Assembly (NCBI GenBank): GCA_000237975.1
Contig: CP003179.1
Location: 186,001-250,000 of the forward strand
Source: Sulfobacillus acidophilus DSM 10332
GTDB lineage: Bacteria; Bacillota; Sulfobacillia; Sulfobacillales; Sulfobacillaceae
Length of the DNA: 64,000 bases
Reading direction: 5' to 3'
The notes under the pieces were generated by a model. It was not told the DNA's origin. It saw nothing but the letters and a program-made list of their open reading frames with translations, and ran no database searches. Within the stretch, counting starts at the first letter, position 1; every line of letters starts with the position of its first letter. Made by a program: the position numbers and the translations under genes. Shown piece after piece: positions 24,455-31,686 of this stretch.

Positions 24455-24482
24455 TGTACAAATGTTGTAATAAATTTGTACA
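24455..24482 (+). repeat. 9-bp inverted repeat in AT-rich leader
   Basis: TGTACAAAT (24455-24463) and ATTTGTACA (24474-24482) are perfect inverted arms around a 10-base AT-rich spacer. It could be an operator or a leader hairpin between the promoter and the DnaA boxes. Confidence 0.6.
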
Positions 24483-24487
24483 CAGCC

Positions 24488-24507
24488 TGTGAATAACCTG
24501 TGGATAA
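24488..24507 (+). promoter_or_regulatory. Two tandem DnaA boxes
   Basis: TGTGAATAA (24488-24496) and TGTGGATAA (24499-24507) are the reverse complements of TTATTCACA and TTATCCACA, a one-mismatch box and the perfect consensus, 11 bases apart in the same direction. They lie in the leader of the small HTH gene. Confidence 0.65.
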
Positions 24508-24519
24508 GTCGGGGATTCT

Positions 24520-24756
24520 ATGCAAATTGAAATTCGGGGACTCGAACGGCTGTCTTTACGGGAACGCCAAGTGGTCGCGCTGAAAGAAACCGGGTGGTCA
24601 AACGATAAAGTGGCCGCCAAACTGGGAATGGCGCCGGCAACCGTGGCGACCCTCTATAATCGGGCCAAAAGCAAGGGCTATCAGGTCGTTCTAGTCATTT
24701 CCGGGGACCCGTTAGGGGTGTTTGGCGATGAGGCGGAGGATGGTGACGACGCATGA
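24520..24756 (+). CDS. Small helix-turn-helix protein (sigma-70 region 4-like)
   Basis: The 78-residue product has LSLRERQVVALKETGWSNDK followed by VAAKLGMAPATVATLYNRAK, a helix-turn-helix of the sigma-70 region 4/LuxR type, then an acidic tail. No other domain is present, so it may be a stand-alone regulator. The ATG follows TCGGGGATTC. Its stop overlaps the divIC start as ATGA, and its promoter contains DnaA-box sequences, hinting at a link between replication initiation and cell division. The target is unknown. Confidence 0.7.
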   Translation: MQIEIRGLERLSLRERQVVALKETGWSNDKVAAKLGMAPATVATLYNRAKSKGYQVVLVISGDPLGVFGDEAEDGDDA

Positions 24757-25019
24757 TCCTCAAAAGGCGATGGCGGATTCGCTGGCGTAAATTAGCGACG
24801 CTAGGGATTGCCCTCTATTTAGGGTATTGGAGTGTCGTATCGTTAGGACATTTATGGACCTTATGGCAAAGCGAGCGGGCCCTTGAGGCGCAGATTGCGG
24901 TGGTACAGCGCCAAAACCGGCAGTTACGTCAAGATGTCCAATCGTTAAAAAATCCGCAAACGCTTAAAGCCCTGATCGAGGGACGCCAGACGCTGCCGAA
25001 TTTGAGCGTGAACCCCTAG
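24753..25019 (+). CDS. divIC: Septum formation initiator DivIC/FtsB family
   Basis: The 88-residue product has a basic N-terminus, one transmembrane segment (about 15-37) and a coiled coil (SERALEAQIAVVQRQNRQL and on), the layout of DivIC/FtsB, which joins FtsL and DivIB at the division site. Position between yabQ and yabR matches Bacillus. It is translationally coupled to the HTH gene. Confidence 0.88.
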   Translation: MILKRRWRIRWRKLATLGIALYLGYWSVVSLGHLWTLWQSERALEAQIAVVQRQNRQLRQDVQSLKNPQTLKALIEGRQTLPNLSVNP

Positions 25020-25092
25020 AAACCCAAAAAATGGTATAGCCAAGTGGGGAAAAATCACATACAATACCTCTGTAATCGGAAAATCCGACGCG

Positions 25093-25121
25093 TTGACAGG
25101 TTGATTGTTCGGTTTTATAAT
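25093..25121 (+). promoter_or_regulatory. Perfect-consensus sigma-A promoter
   Basis: TTGACA (25093-25098), 17 bases, TATAAT (25116-25121): both hexamers are perfect. It drives the S1-domain protein gene and possibly the tRNA behind it. Confidence 0.9.
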
Positions 25122-25165
25122 TAAGCCTACGGTATTTGTTTTTATGGGAGGATTTTGACCATTTT

Positions 25166-25573
25166 ATGGCGTCTGAACTAGAAGTCGGCCAAATTGTAGA
25201 AGGCACCATTAGTGGAATCACGCATTTTGGGGCCTTCGTGGTGTTGCCGAATGGCCGGACGGGGCTTGTGCATATTTCCGAAGTCGCAGACGCCTACGTC
25301 AAGGACATTAAGGAGTATTACAAAGAGAACGATCGCGTTCAGGTCAAAATCCTGTCCATGGATCCCAACGGGAAAATTGCGTTGTCGATTCGACAAACGC
25401 AACCCAAGCCGGCCAACCGGGAGCGGGATAATGGCTCGCGTCGTGAACGGCGGCCCAATCAGGCCTCGTTCGAGGAAAAAATGCAACGGTTCATGCGTGA
25501 CAGCGAAGATCGGTTGCAGGATTTACGGCGCAATACGGAATCCAAGCGCGGAGGGCGCGGCGCCGGACGATAA
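25166..25573 (+). CDS. yabR: S1 domain RNA-binding protein (YabR-like)
   Basis: The product (135 residues) has one S1 domain (VGQIVEGTISGITHFGAFV, GLVHISEVADAYVKD, KILSMDPNGKIALSIR) and a basic, disordered tail rich in Arg. The YabR/GSP13 group binds ribosomes. ATG 25166 fits the family start although its GGAGGA lies 13 bases upstream, a longer spacing than usual. A perfect sigma-A promoter suggests strong expression. Confidence 0.92.
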   Translation: MASELEVGQIVEGTISGITHFGAFVVLPNGRTGLVHISEVADAYVKDIKEYYKENDRVQVKILSMDPNGKIALSIRQTQPKPANRERDNGSRRERRPNQASFEEKMQRFMRDSEDRLQDLRRNTESKRGGRGAGR

Positions 25574-25577
25574 ATTG

Positions 25578-25586
25578 TGATATAAT
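25578..25586 (+). promoter_or_regulatory. Extended -10 element before tRNA-Leu
   Basis: TGATATAAT (TGn plus perfect TATAAT) ends nine bases before the tRNA 5' end and overlaps the end of the S1 gene. Confidence 0.55.
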
Positions 25587-25595
25587 AGGGATTGT

Positions 25596-25684
25596 GCCGG
25601 GGTGGCGGAATCGGCAGACGCAGAGGACTTAAAATCCTCCAATCCGAGAGGATTGTGCGGGTTCAAGTCCCGCCCCCGGCACCA
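25596..25684 (+). tRNA. tRNA-Leu (anticodon UAA), CCA encoded
   Basis: The acceptor stem is GCCGGGG/CCCCGGC followed by A and CCA. The anticodon stem GAGGA/TCCTC (25623-25627, 25635-25639) closes the loop CTTAAAA with anticodon TAA at 25630-25632. A long variable arm and T arm GCGGG-TTCAAGT-CCCGC complete a class II tRNA. In Bacillus a tRNA cluster stands at the same position, before spoIIE. Confidence 0.97.
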
Positions 25685-25699
25685 TTTATTTAAGGTTAG

Positions 25700-25725
25700 A
25701 CCCCAGGATGGGGTTTTATTTTTTT
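25700..25725 (+). terminator. Terminator after tRNA-Leu
   Basis: A 5-bp stem ACCCC/GGGGT with loop AGGAT is followed by TTTATTTTTTT. Confidence 0.75.
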
Positions 25726-25778
25726 ACCGGGTTATCCTGCCTGGGACCGGCCAAATGGGGCTCGGTGTATTGAAGCCG

Positions 25779-25886
25779 TTATTTCAAGGGTTTTTTATGG
25801 GTGCCGCCCATCAGCCGGTAGAGTCCTCCGATAATGATAAATAACAAAATCGCCAGTCCTGCCCCAATCCCCACCAAAAGAATCAT
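25779..25886 (-). CDS. 35-residue single-span membrane peptide
   Basis: On the minus strand an ATG at 25886, preceded by GGGGGAGGCGAACGCG, opens a 35-codon frame ending TAA. The product, beginning MILLVGIGAGLAILL, is one hydrophobic segment of about 21 residues and then a basic tail ending THKKPLK. The good ribosome-binding site and clean membrane topology support a real small gene. The RBS lies in one arm of the inverted repeat CGTTCGCC/GGCGAACG (25889-25896 and 25920-25927), which could fold in the leader and control translation. Function unknown. Confidence 0.6.
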   Translation of the reverse strand: MILLVGIGAGLAILLFIIIGGLYRLMGGTHKKPLK

Positions 25887-25966
25887 CGCGTTCGCCTCCC
25901 CCAGCAGTAGCCTGCACGGGGCGAACGTCCCCCATACATTTGGTTACCGCGTCCGCCAGATGATTT

Positions 25967-25975
25967 TGATACAAT
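25967..25975 (+). promoter_or_regulatory. Extended -10 promoter of the aminotransferase operon
   Basis: TGATACAAT, an extended -10 element, lies 22 bases before the GGAGGAGG ribosome-binding site of the aminotransferase gene. Confidence 0.5.
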
Positions 25976-26012
25976 AGAAGCCGTTGAGATCATAGTGGAG
26001 GAGGCCCTTCGG

Positions 26013-27212
26013 TTGGCTCAAAACCTAGCGATTCCGTCCCGCCTGTGCTTGGCGCCCGGACCGTCCCCGGTTCCCTTTCGGGTCCGGCAGGCCATGGCGA
26101 ATCCGGTTATCGGACATTTAGACCCGGCTTTTTTAGCGATAGTGGATGCGGTGCAACAAGATCTGCGTGATGTTTTCGGTACGGCAAACCGTGTCACGTT
26201 ACCGGTGTCGGGAACCGGCAGCGCCGGAATGGAAATGAGTTTAACGAACTTTGTGGAACCCGGCGATACGGTGGTTGTCATTCGTCAAGGGGTCTTTGGG
26301 CAACGCATGGCCGAAGCGGCCGAAAAGCTGGGAGCACAGGTTGTGGCGGTGGACATCCCCTGGGGTCAGATTTGCTCGCTGGAGGAGTTGAGCCGGGTTC
26401 TCGCGGCCCATCCCCAGGTGCGGTTGGTGGCCGTGGTCATGGCAGAGACGTCGACCGGGGTCTACCAGCCGTTGGACGGATGGGCGGAACGGATTCATGC
26501 GGCGGGGGCCCTGTTTTTAGTGGATACGGTGACCGCGCTGGGAGGGATTCCGGTCGAGGTGGATCGCCAAGGGTTCGATATTGTGTTTTCCGGAACCCAG
26601 AAGTGTTTGTCGGCTCCACCGGGCTTAGCGCCGTTTACGGTGAACGAGCGGGCCTTGGAGCGGTTAAGCCGGCGGCAACACCCGGTACCCAGCTGGTATC
26701 TGGATCTCTTGCAGATTCGGGAGTATTGGGGCAATGCCCGCCTCTACCATCATACCGCGCCGATTTCCATGATTTACGGGTTAAAAGAAGCCTTAACCAT
26801 CATTCAAGAAGAGGGGCTTACGGCGCGTTATCGGCGCCATCGACAGGTGGCGGAAAGTCTCTGGGCGGGATTAGAAGCGATGGGACTCGAACTCATGGTA
26901 CCGCGGACCCATCGTCTAACCACCGTGACGACGGTGAAAATCCCGGACGGGATTGAGGATCGGGTGGTGCGTCAACGCTTATTGAATGAAGCGGGCATCG
27001 AAATCGCGGGCGGTCTCGGGCAGTGGGCCGGAAAAATTTGGCGCATCGGGGTCATGGGCGAAGGCGCCGATATTTCGCATATGATGAGATTATTGGTGGA
27101 ATTACGGCGGATATTGCATGACCTGGGTATGCCGTTGCCCTCGGGGGTCGAAGCCTTGGAAGCACAATATGTGGCGTGGGAACGGGAGTCTAGCGAATGG
27201 CGCGCTGGTTAG
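26013..27212 (+). CDS. Class V aminotransferase (alanine-glyoxylate / serine-pyruvate type)
   Basis: The 399-residue product is a fold-type I PLP enzyme: LCLAPGPSPVP at the start, SGTGSAGMEM for phosphate binding, and the PLP lysine in FSGTQKCLSAPPGLAPF. The family includes alanine-glyoxylate aminotransferase, serine-pyruvate aminotransferase and PucG. Glyoxylate use would fit with the glycolate oxidase-type gene at the far end of the window, but they are not linked. The TTG at 26013 is chosen over the GTG at 25995, because GTGGAGGAGG at 25995-26004 is an ideal ribosome-binding site for it. The end overlaps manC by 16 bases. Confidence 0.87.
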   Translation: MAQNLAIPSRLCLAPGPSPVPFRVRQAMANPVIGHLDPAFLAIVDAVQQDLRDVFGTANRVTLPVSGTGSAGMEMSLTNFVEPGDTVVVIRQGVFGQRMAEAAEKLGAQVVAVDIPWGQICSLEELSRVLAAHPQVRLVAVVMAETSTGVYQPLDGWAERIHAAGALFLVDTVTALGGIPVEVDRQGFDIVFSGTQKCLSAPPGLAPFTVNERALERLSRRQHPVPSWYLDLLQIREYWGNARLYHHTAPISMIYGLKEALTIIQEEGLTARYRRHRQVAESLWAGLEAMGLELMVPRTHRLTTVTTVKIPDGIEDRVVRQRLLNEAGIEIAGGLGQWAGKIWRIGVMGEGADISHMMRLLVELRRILHDLGMPLPSGVEALEAQYVAWERESSEWRAG

Positions 27213-28252
27213 TCATTTTGGCCGGGGGCCGGGGCGAGCGGTTTTGGCCTCTCTCTCGTCAAATGCATCCCAAACAATTTCTGACGCTCACCGGGAATCG
27301 CAGCATGATCCGCACCACGCGGGACCGGGTGCAGGGGATCGTGGACGATGCGCATACCTGGGTGGTTACCGGGGTCGACTATGTAGAAAAAGTGCAACAA
27401 CATCTGCCGGCCATCCCGGTCGATCACATTCTGGGCGAGCCGGTTGGGCGTAATACCGCGCCCTCTATCGCCTGGGCGGCGATGGCCATTTATCGGCAAG
27501 ACCCGTTCGGCAGTATCTTGGTTTTACCGTCCGATCATGTGATCCAAAACGAGCCGGAGTTTCGGCGACTGGCCAAGCGAGCCTTGGATGCGGCAGAACA
27601 GTACGGCGGGCTTTATACGTTTGGAATTTTACCGACGCATCCGGAAACCGGATACGGCTATATCGAACGGGACGGGCGCGCGTTCGGTGAACCCGATATT
27701 TTGTCGGTGGTGCGATTTGTAGAAAAGCCGCCGCGTGCGGTGGCCGAAGAAATGCTGGCCACCGGGCGGTTTTTCTGGAATTCCGGGATGTTTGCGTTCC
27801 GAGCGGGGGATTTTTTGTCCGCGGTGGAAATGTTTTTGCCGGAGTTATGGCAGGGCGTTCAGGCGTTAACCGAAAATCCCCGCCAGGTGGACACCATCTT
27901 TCCCGAGCTGCCGGAAATCTCGGTGGATCACGGCATCATGGAAAAGGCCCGGAATGTCTATGTGTTGCCGGCCGATATCGGCTGGGACGATGTAGGGACG
28001 TTTGCGGCCTTAGCCCGTTTGTTGCCGCGTACCCCTGACCGAAATGCCGCCCATGGTCAGGCCGTGTTTGTGGAATCGGAAAACGTGACGGCCATTAGCG
28101 ACGGGCCGGTGGTATCCTTCATCGGGGTACGTGATCTCTATGTCATCGCCACGCATGACGCCGTACTCATTTTATCCCCTGACCGCAGTCAGGACGTGCG
28201 GAAAGTGGTCCAAGCCCTGAAGGAGGAGGGGAACCATGATCACATCCTCTAA
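27197..28252 (+). CDS. manC: Mannose-1-phosphate guanylyltransferase
   Basis: The product (351 residues) is a GDP-mannose pyrophosphorylase: VILAGGRGERFWPLSR with PKQFL, GEPVGRNTAPSI, LPSDHVI, FVEKP and WNSGMF. It makes GDP-mannose for glycans. It lacks the isomerase domain found in some bifunctional forms. The ATG overlaps the end of the aminotransferase gene and its own end overlaps galU by 17 bases, so the three are one translational unit. Confidence 0.94.
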   Translation: MARWLVILAGGRGERFWPLSRQMHPKQFLTLTGNRSMIRTTRDRVQGIVDDAHTWVVTGVDYVEKVQQHLPAIPVDHILGEPVGRNTAPSIAWAAMAIYRQDPFGSILVLPSDHVIQNEPEFRRLAKRALDAAEQYGGLYTFGILPTHPETGYGYIERDGRAFGEPDILSVVRFVEKPPRAVAEEMLATGRFFWNSGMFAFRAGDFLSAVEMFLPELWQGVQALTENPRQVDTIFPELPEISVDHGIMEKARNVYVLPADIGWDDVGTFAALARLLPRTPDRNAAHGQAVFVESENVTAISDGPVVSFIGVRDLYVIATHDAVLILSPDRSQDVRKVVQALKEEGNHDHIL

Positions 28253-29147
28253 TCGGAATAGTCAAGCGGTGCATAAGGCTGTCATACCGGCCGCCGGTCT
28301 CGGCACCCGATTTTTGCCGGCTACGAAGGCCCAGCCGAAAGAAATGTTGCCCATTATCGATACCCCGACGATTCAACTTGTCGTGGAAGAGGCGGTTGCC
28401 TCCGGGATTGACGACTTTTTAGTGGTGATTGGGCGAGATAAAGGGTCCATCGAGGACCATTTCGATCGGGCTCCTGAACTGGAGGAATTTTTACGTACCC
28501 GGGGTAAGGACGATTTGTTGGATATTGTGCAAGCCGTGAGCCGATTGGCCAATTTGCATTTTATTCGGCAAAAAGTTCCGATGGGGCTCGGTCATGCCGT
28601 TTTACAGGCCCGGCGGCACGTGGGGCAAGACCCCTTTGCCGTGCTGTTGGGGGACGACGTGATGGTCGGTCAGCCGCCCGTGTTGTCTCAATTAATCGCG
28701 CGTTGGCAGCCGGGGGTCTCGGTCGTCGCCGTGGAACGGGTATCCCGGGAGGAGGCGAGCCGCTATGGCGTGGTCTTCGGGCAATGGGATGCCCAAGGGG
28801 TCTTTCGGGTAAACCGGTTGGTGGAAAAGCCCGCCCCGGCGGACGTACCGCCGGAGCCCTTGGCCATTATGGGACGGTATGTGCTTGAGCCCGACATTTT
28901 TCAGGCGTTGGCGGAGGTGACCCCAGGCCAGGGCGGTGAGGTGCAGTTAACCGACGCCTTGGATTTGCTGGCCCGGGAACGTCAGTTGATTGCGGTGCCC
29001 TATCAGGGTAAACGCTATGACGTCGGGGAAAAGTTGGGTTTCGTCAAGGCGACCATCGAAGCGGCTTTGGATCGCGCCGATTTGCGGGACGCTTTGATCC
29101 CCTATTTGAAAGAGCTCTTGGCCCGCGTGACCATGCCCTCGCTGTAA
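28236..29147 (+). CDS. galU: UTP-glucose-1-phosphate uridylyltransferase
   Basis: The 303-residue product has the GalU signature IPAAGLGTRFLPATKAQPKEMLP, then EEAVASGIDDFLVVIGRDK and VGEKLGFVKA near the end. It supplies UDP-glucose for surface polysaccharide or trehalose synthesis. ATG 28236 follows GGAGGAGGGGAACC, inside manC. With manC it suggests a nucleotide-sugar supply operon; no glycosyltransferases are present here. Confidence 0.96.
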   Translation: MITSSNRNSQAVHKAVIPAAGLGTRFLPATKAQPKEMLPIIDTPTIQLVVEEAVASGIDDFLVVIGRDKGSIEDHFDRAPELEEFLRTRGKDDLLDIVQAVSRLANLHFIRQKVPMGLGHAVLQARRHVGQDPFAVLLGDDVMVGQPPVLSQLIARWQPGVSVVAVERVSREEASRYGVVFGQWDAQGVFRVNRLVEKPAPADVPPEPLAIMGRYVLEPDIFQALAEVTPGQGGEVQLTDALDLLARERQLIAVPYQGKRYDVGEKLGFVKATIEAALDRADLRDALIPYLKELLARVTMPSL

Positions 29148-29530
29148 GGGGGCAGGGAAGGGAGAAAACCGATTTTCCGCCGCAGGAACGGGACCAGGGA
29201 TGTCGCCCCGTTCCGGTAACCCCTGGCTCGCCCACGGCGAATCCGGTCGGAATAACGCGTGCGATTCCAAAAATATCCGACGCGGGAGAAGACGATGAGA
29301 CCGGTCGGCAAATGAGCCGCCACCGGGATAGCAAGGAGGCGGATGCTGACCGATACGGGACATCCTACGCCGATGAGACGGATATTAGACCAAAACGGGC
29401 GGCGGGTTTTCTGGCAAGTTCCGGAAACCCGTCGGCTTTTCTGTCGATTAGCCGGCCTCGCGATTTCCAAGTTCTAACAATTTTATTGTCAGACGCCTGC
29501 TACAGTTAGCCCTGAAGGCAGGTGAACGCT
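29148..29530 (+). other. Gene-free 380-nt leader region before spoIIE with possible structured RNA
   Basis: No credible gene is seen. The plus strand can fold GGAACGGG (29185-29192) with CCCGTTCC (29207-29214); the loop CCAGGG (29194-29199) can pair with CCCTGG (29221-29226), an H-type pseudoknot. TCGCC-CAC-GGCGA (29228-29240) follows, CCGGTCGG occurs twice (29243, 29301), and GGATG/CATCC (29341-29345, 29361-29365) forms another hairpin. A terminator-like stem lies at 29400-29440. I could not match it to a riboswitch class I know. A possible -10 TGCTACAGT lies at 29498-29506. Confidence 0.45.
29400..29440 (+). terminator. Terminator-like hairpin upstream of spoIIE
   Basis: CGGCGGGTTT pairs with AAACCCGTCG (one G-U), then after a bulged T CTGG pairs with CCGG around loop CAAGTT; GGCTTTTCTGT follows. 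It could end galU read-through or act as an attenuator. Confidence 0.6.
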
Positions 29531-31654
29531 GTGGCGGGAAGTATTGTAAGCCCCGTATCCCCATCTAAGGGCCGTACAGCCGTTAAATGGCCGGAAGTTT
29601 TGGGAATCGCGGCGGTGGGCTTGGTTTTGGGCCTGGCGGAACTCTACCGTCATGCCGCCCCTTTTCTCCCTATTTTTGCGCTTTTGGTATTCGAGCGACG
29701 CCGCCGGTGGTTTCTTTCGCTGATTAGTGGAGGGATCCTCGGATTGATTGTGGCCGGCCATTGGCCGAGTGCCGTTGCCTTGGCCTTTTGGACGTTATTG
29801 GTGCCGTTACCGTGGCGATACCCGGCCTGGCGGTTTTTACGCTGGGTCTTGGCGTTTATCGGAGCCAGTGCGTTATACGGGGCATTTCGGGTAACCAACC
29901 CCTACCAACTGGCGGTGGTCTTATTCTTAAGTGCGGCGGCAACGGTGTTATACGGTCTTTTACACCGAGAGCTCGACTGGCTTAGGGAGCGGGCCGGCAG
30001 CCCTACCACCATGGTTTTGGCACTGACCAGCCTCGGGTGTTTTTTGGCCGGTCTGGCCCACTTCGGCTGGGGCGATCTGAATCCGGCGCTGTTGTTGGGC
30101 GGGATTTTGATTCAGGCGGCGGCATGGATGGAAGGCCCGGCGGGAGGAACCGTAGCCGGTGCGACATTGGGCATTACCCTGGCTTTGCAAGGCGGATCGG
30201 CGGCGCCCGGGATTGGGATTTTCGTTTCCGGCGGGTTTGTGGCGGGGTGGTTGGCTACCCGCTATTGGCGATGGGCCGGACCCGGCTTACTGGCGGGGGT
30301 CTTAATCTACGCCGTTTTTATTCGGATGCCGGGGCAATTGACGACGTTTTGGGTGTCCTTGACGGTGGCCGCCCTGGGGATGCAACTGGTACCGGGACGA
30401 TGGATGGAGATTGGTCGGGAATGGCTGGGGGCCTGGACCCAACCGGAGGGACGGCTGAATCTGGCCGATCGGTTGGCCAAAATGGCCGACGTGATGCAGG
30501 AAATGGCTCGGGCCTTCCGGATTGACGAGGATTTTCAGGCGAAAGACAGCCAGATGGTTCAAGCGGTCATGGATGACGTGTGCCGGAAGTGTTCGCTGTA
30601 TCGGGTTTGTTGGCAGGACGAATTTTATCGGTCTTATCGCGGATTACTGGATTTGGTGGCCCAAGCGGAGGCGCGGCCGGTGACGGTCGCCGATTTCAAA
30701 GGCGAATGGGGGCATCGTTGTATTCGGCCGGACCGCATTGCCGAAGCGACCAATGTGATTTGGGATCAATATAAAGAACGCCGGATCTACGCTTTGCGGA
30801 TTAAAGAGAGTCGGGCTTTGGCCCAACAACAGTTGGCCGGATTGGCCGAACTGGTTCACCAGCTTAGCCAGGAAGTGCAAGCACCCTTACCGAAGCGGCG
30901 TCCCCATCGTTCCGTATTGCATTATGAAGCCGGTATCGCGAAGCGTCCGCGCCGAGGGGGAGCGATAAGCGGGGATAGCGACATGCTGGTGGAACTCTCG
31001 TCACGCGAGGTGGTCTTTGGATTGTCGGACGGGATGGGCGTCGGGCCACGGGCGGCCTGGGAGAGCGGCACGGCCATTGCCTTATTGGAACAGTTGCTCC
31101 GCGCCGGGTTTTCGCCGGTGGTGGCGGTCCATGCCGTGAACACCACGTTGTTGTTGCGATCGGTGGAAGATCATTTTGCCACGTTAGATTTGGTCCGCCT
31201 TGACCGCGCGACCCGGCAACTCGAATTGATTAAGGTGGCGGCGGCCCCAACCTTTTTACGACGGGCCGGGCAGGTCGAAAAAATTCAGAGCAAAAGCCTT
31301 CCGGTAGGCATTGTGGAAGACGTGACGTTTGAGCCCCTGATGCTGTCGGCCGAACCGGGAGACCTATGGGTATTGGTTACGGACGGAGTCTTCGCGCAAA
31401 ACCAGGCCCAAGAGGAAGCTCGGCTGATGCAATTTCTGGCCGCATTGCCCGACGGTCCGGCACCGGTGATGGCGGAGACCATTCTCAGTTTTATGCTGGG
31501 AGGAGCCGAAGACGGCCGGGACGACGCGTCCGTGCTGGTGATTCGGTTGTTGGGGGGCCGTCCTCTCAGTGTGGCCACCTCCGGCGAGACGGACATGGTG
31601 CGAGAATGGCGACGCGTCACCCCCGTCAAAGGATCGCCGTCGCGGGCAGGATAG
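29531..31654 (+). CDS. spoIIE: Stage II sporulation protein E (SpoIIAA-P phosphatase)
   Basis: The 707-residue product has about ten membrane spans in the first 290 residues, a central linker (with CRKCSLYRVCW) and a C-terminal PP2C-type phosphatase domain (VVFGLSDGMGVGPRAAWESG, WVLVTDGVF, GRDDASVLV). SpoIIE dephosphorylates the anti-anti-sigma SpoIIAA and so activates sigma-F in the forespore; it also interacts with FtsZ. GTG at 29531 has AGGTGA five bases upstream; the GTG at 29522 is an alternative. TTGTCAGA at 29486 is a weak match to a Spo0A box. Confidence 0.95.
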   Translation: MAGSIVSPVSPSKGRTAVKWPEVLGIAAVGLVLGLAELYRHAAPFLPIFALLVFERRRRWFLSLISGGILGLIVAGHWPSAVALAFWTLLVPLPWRYPAWRFLRWVLAFIGASALYGAFRVTNPYQLAVVLFLSAAATVLYGLLHRELDWLRERAGSPTTMVLALTSLGCFLAGLAHFGWGDLNPALLLGGILIQAAAWMEGPAGGTVAGATLGITLALQGGSAAPGIGIFVSGGFVAGWLATRYWRWAGPGLLAGVLIYAVFIRMPGQLTTFWVSLTVAALGMQLVPGRWMEIGREWLGAWTQPEGRLNLADRLAKMADVMQEMARAFRIDEDFQAKDSQMVQAVMDDVCRKCSLYRVCWQDEFYRSYRGLLDLVAQAEARPVTVADFKGEWGHRCIRPDRIAEATNVIWDQYKERRIYALRIKESRALAQQQLAGLAELVHQLSQEVQAPLPKRRPHRSVLHYEAGIAKRPRRGGAISGDSDMLVELSSREVVFGLSDGMGVGPRAAWESGTAIALLEQLLRAGFSPVVAVHAVNTTLLLRSVEDHFATLDLVRLDRATRQLELIKVAAAPTFLRRAGQVEKIQSKSLPVGIVEDVTFEPLMLSAEPGDLWVLVTDGVFAQNQAQEEARLMQFLAALPDGPAPVMAETILSFMLGGAEDGRDDASVLVIRLLGGRPLSVATSGETDMVREWRRVTPVKGSPSRAG

Positions 31655-31686
31655 GATTTTCCCGAAAAATCGGCTACACTCTCAGC

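Noticed and set aside
24420-24520. Chromosomal replication origin at the DnaA boxes
   Set aside because: Only three boxes over 80 bases, no dnaA or dnaN nearby, and a normal promoter with a small gene behind it; a DnaA-regulated promoter explains the site better.
29148-29530. Known riboswitch classes (c-di-AMP ydaO, M-box, cobalamin, ZTP) before spoIIE
   Set aside because: I compared both strands with the conserved blocks I remember for these classes; none appears in order, so no class is claimed.
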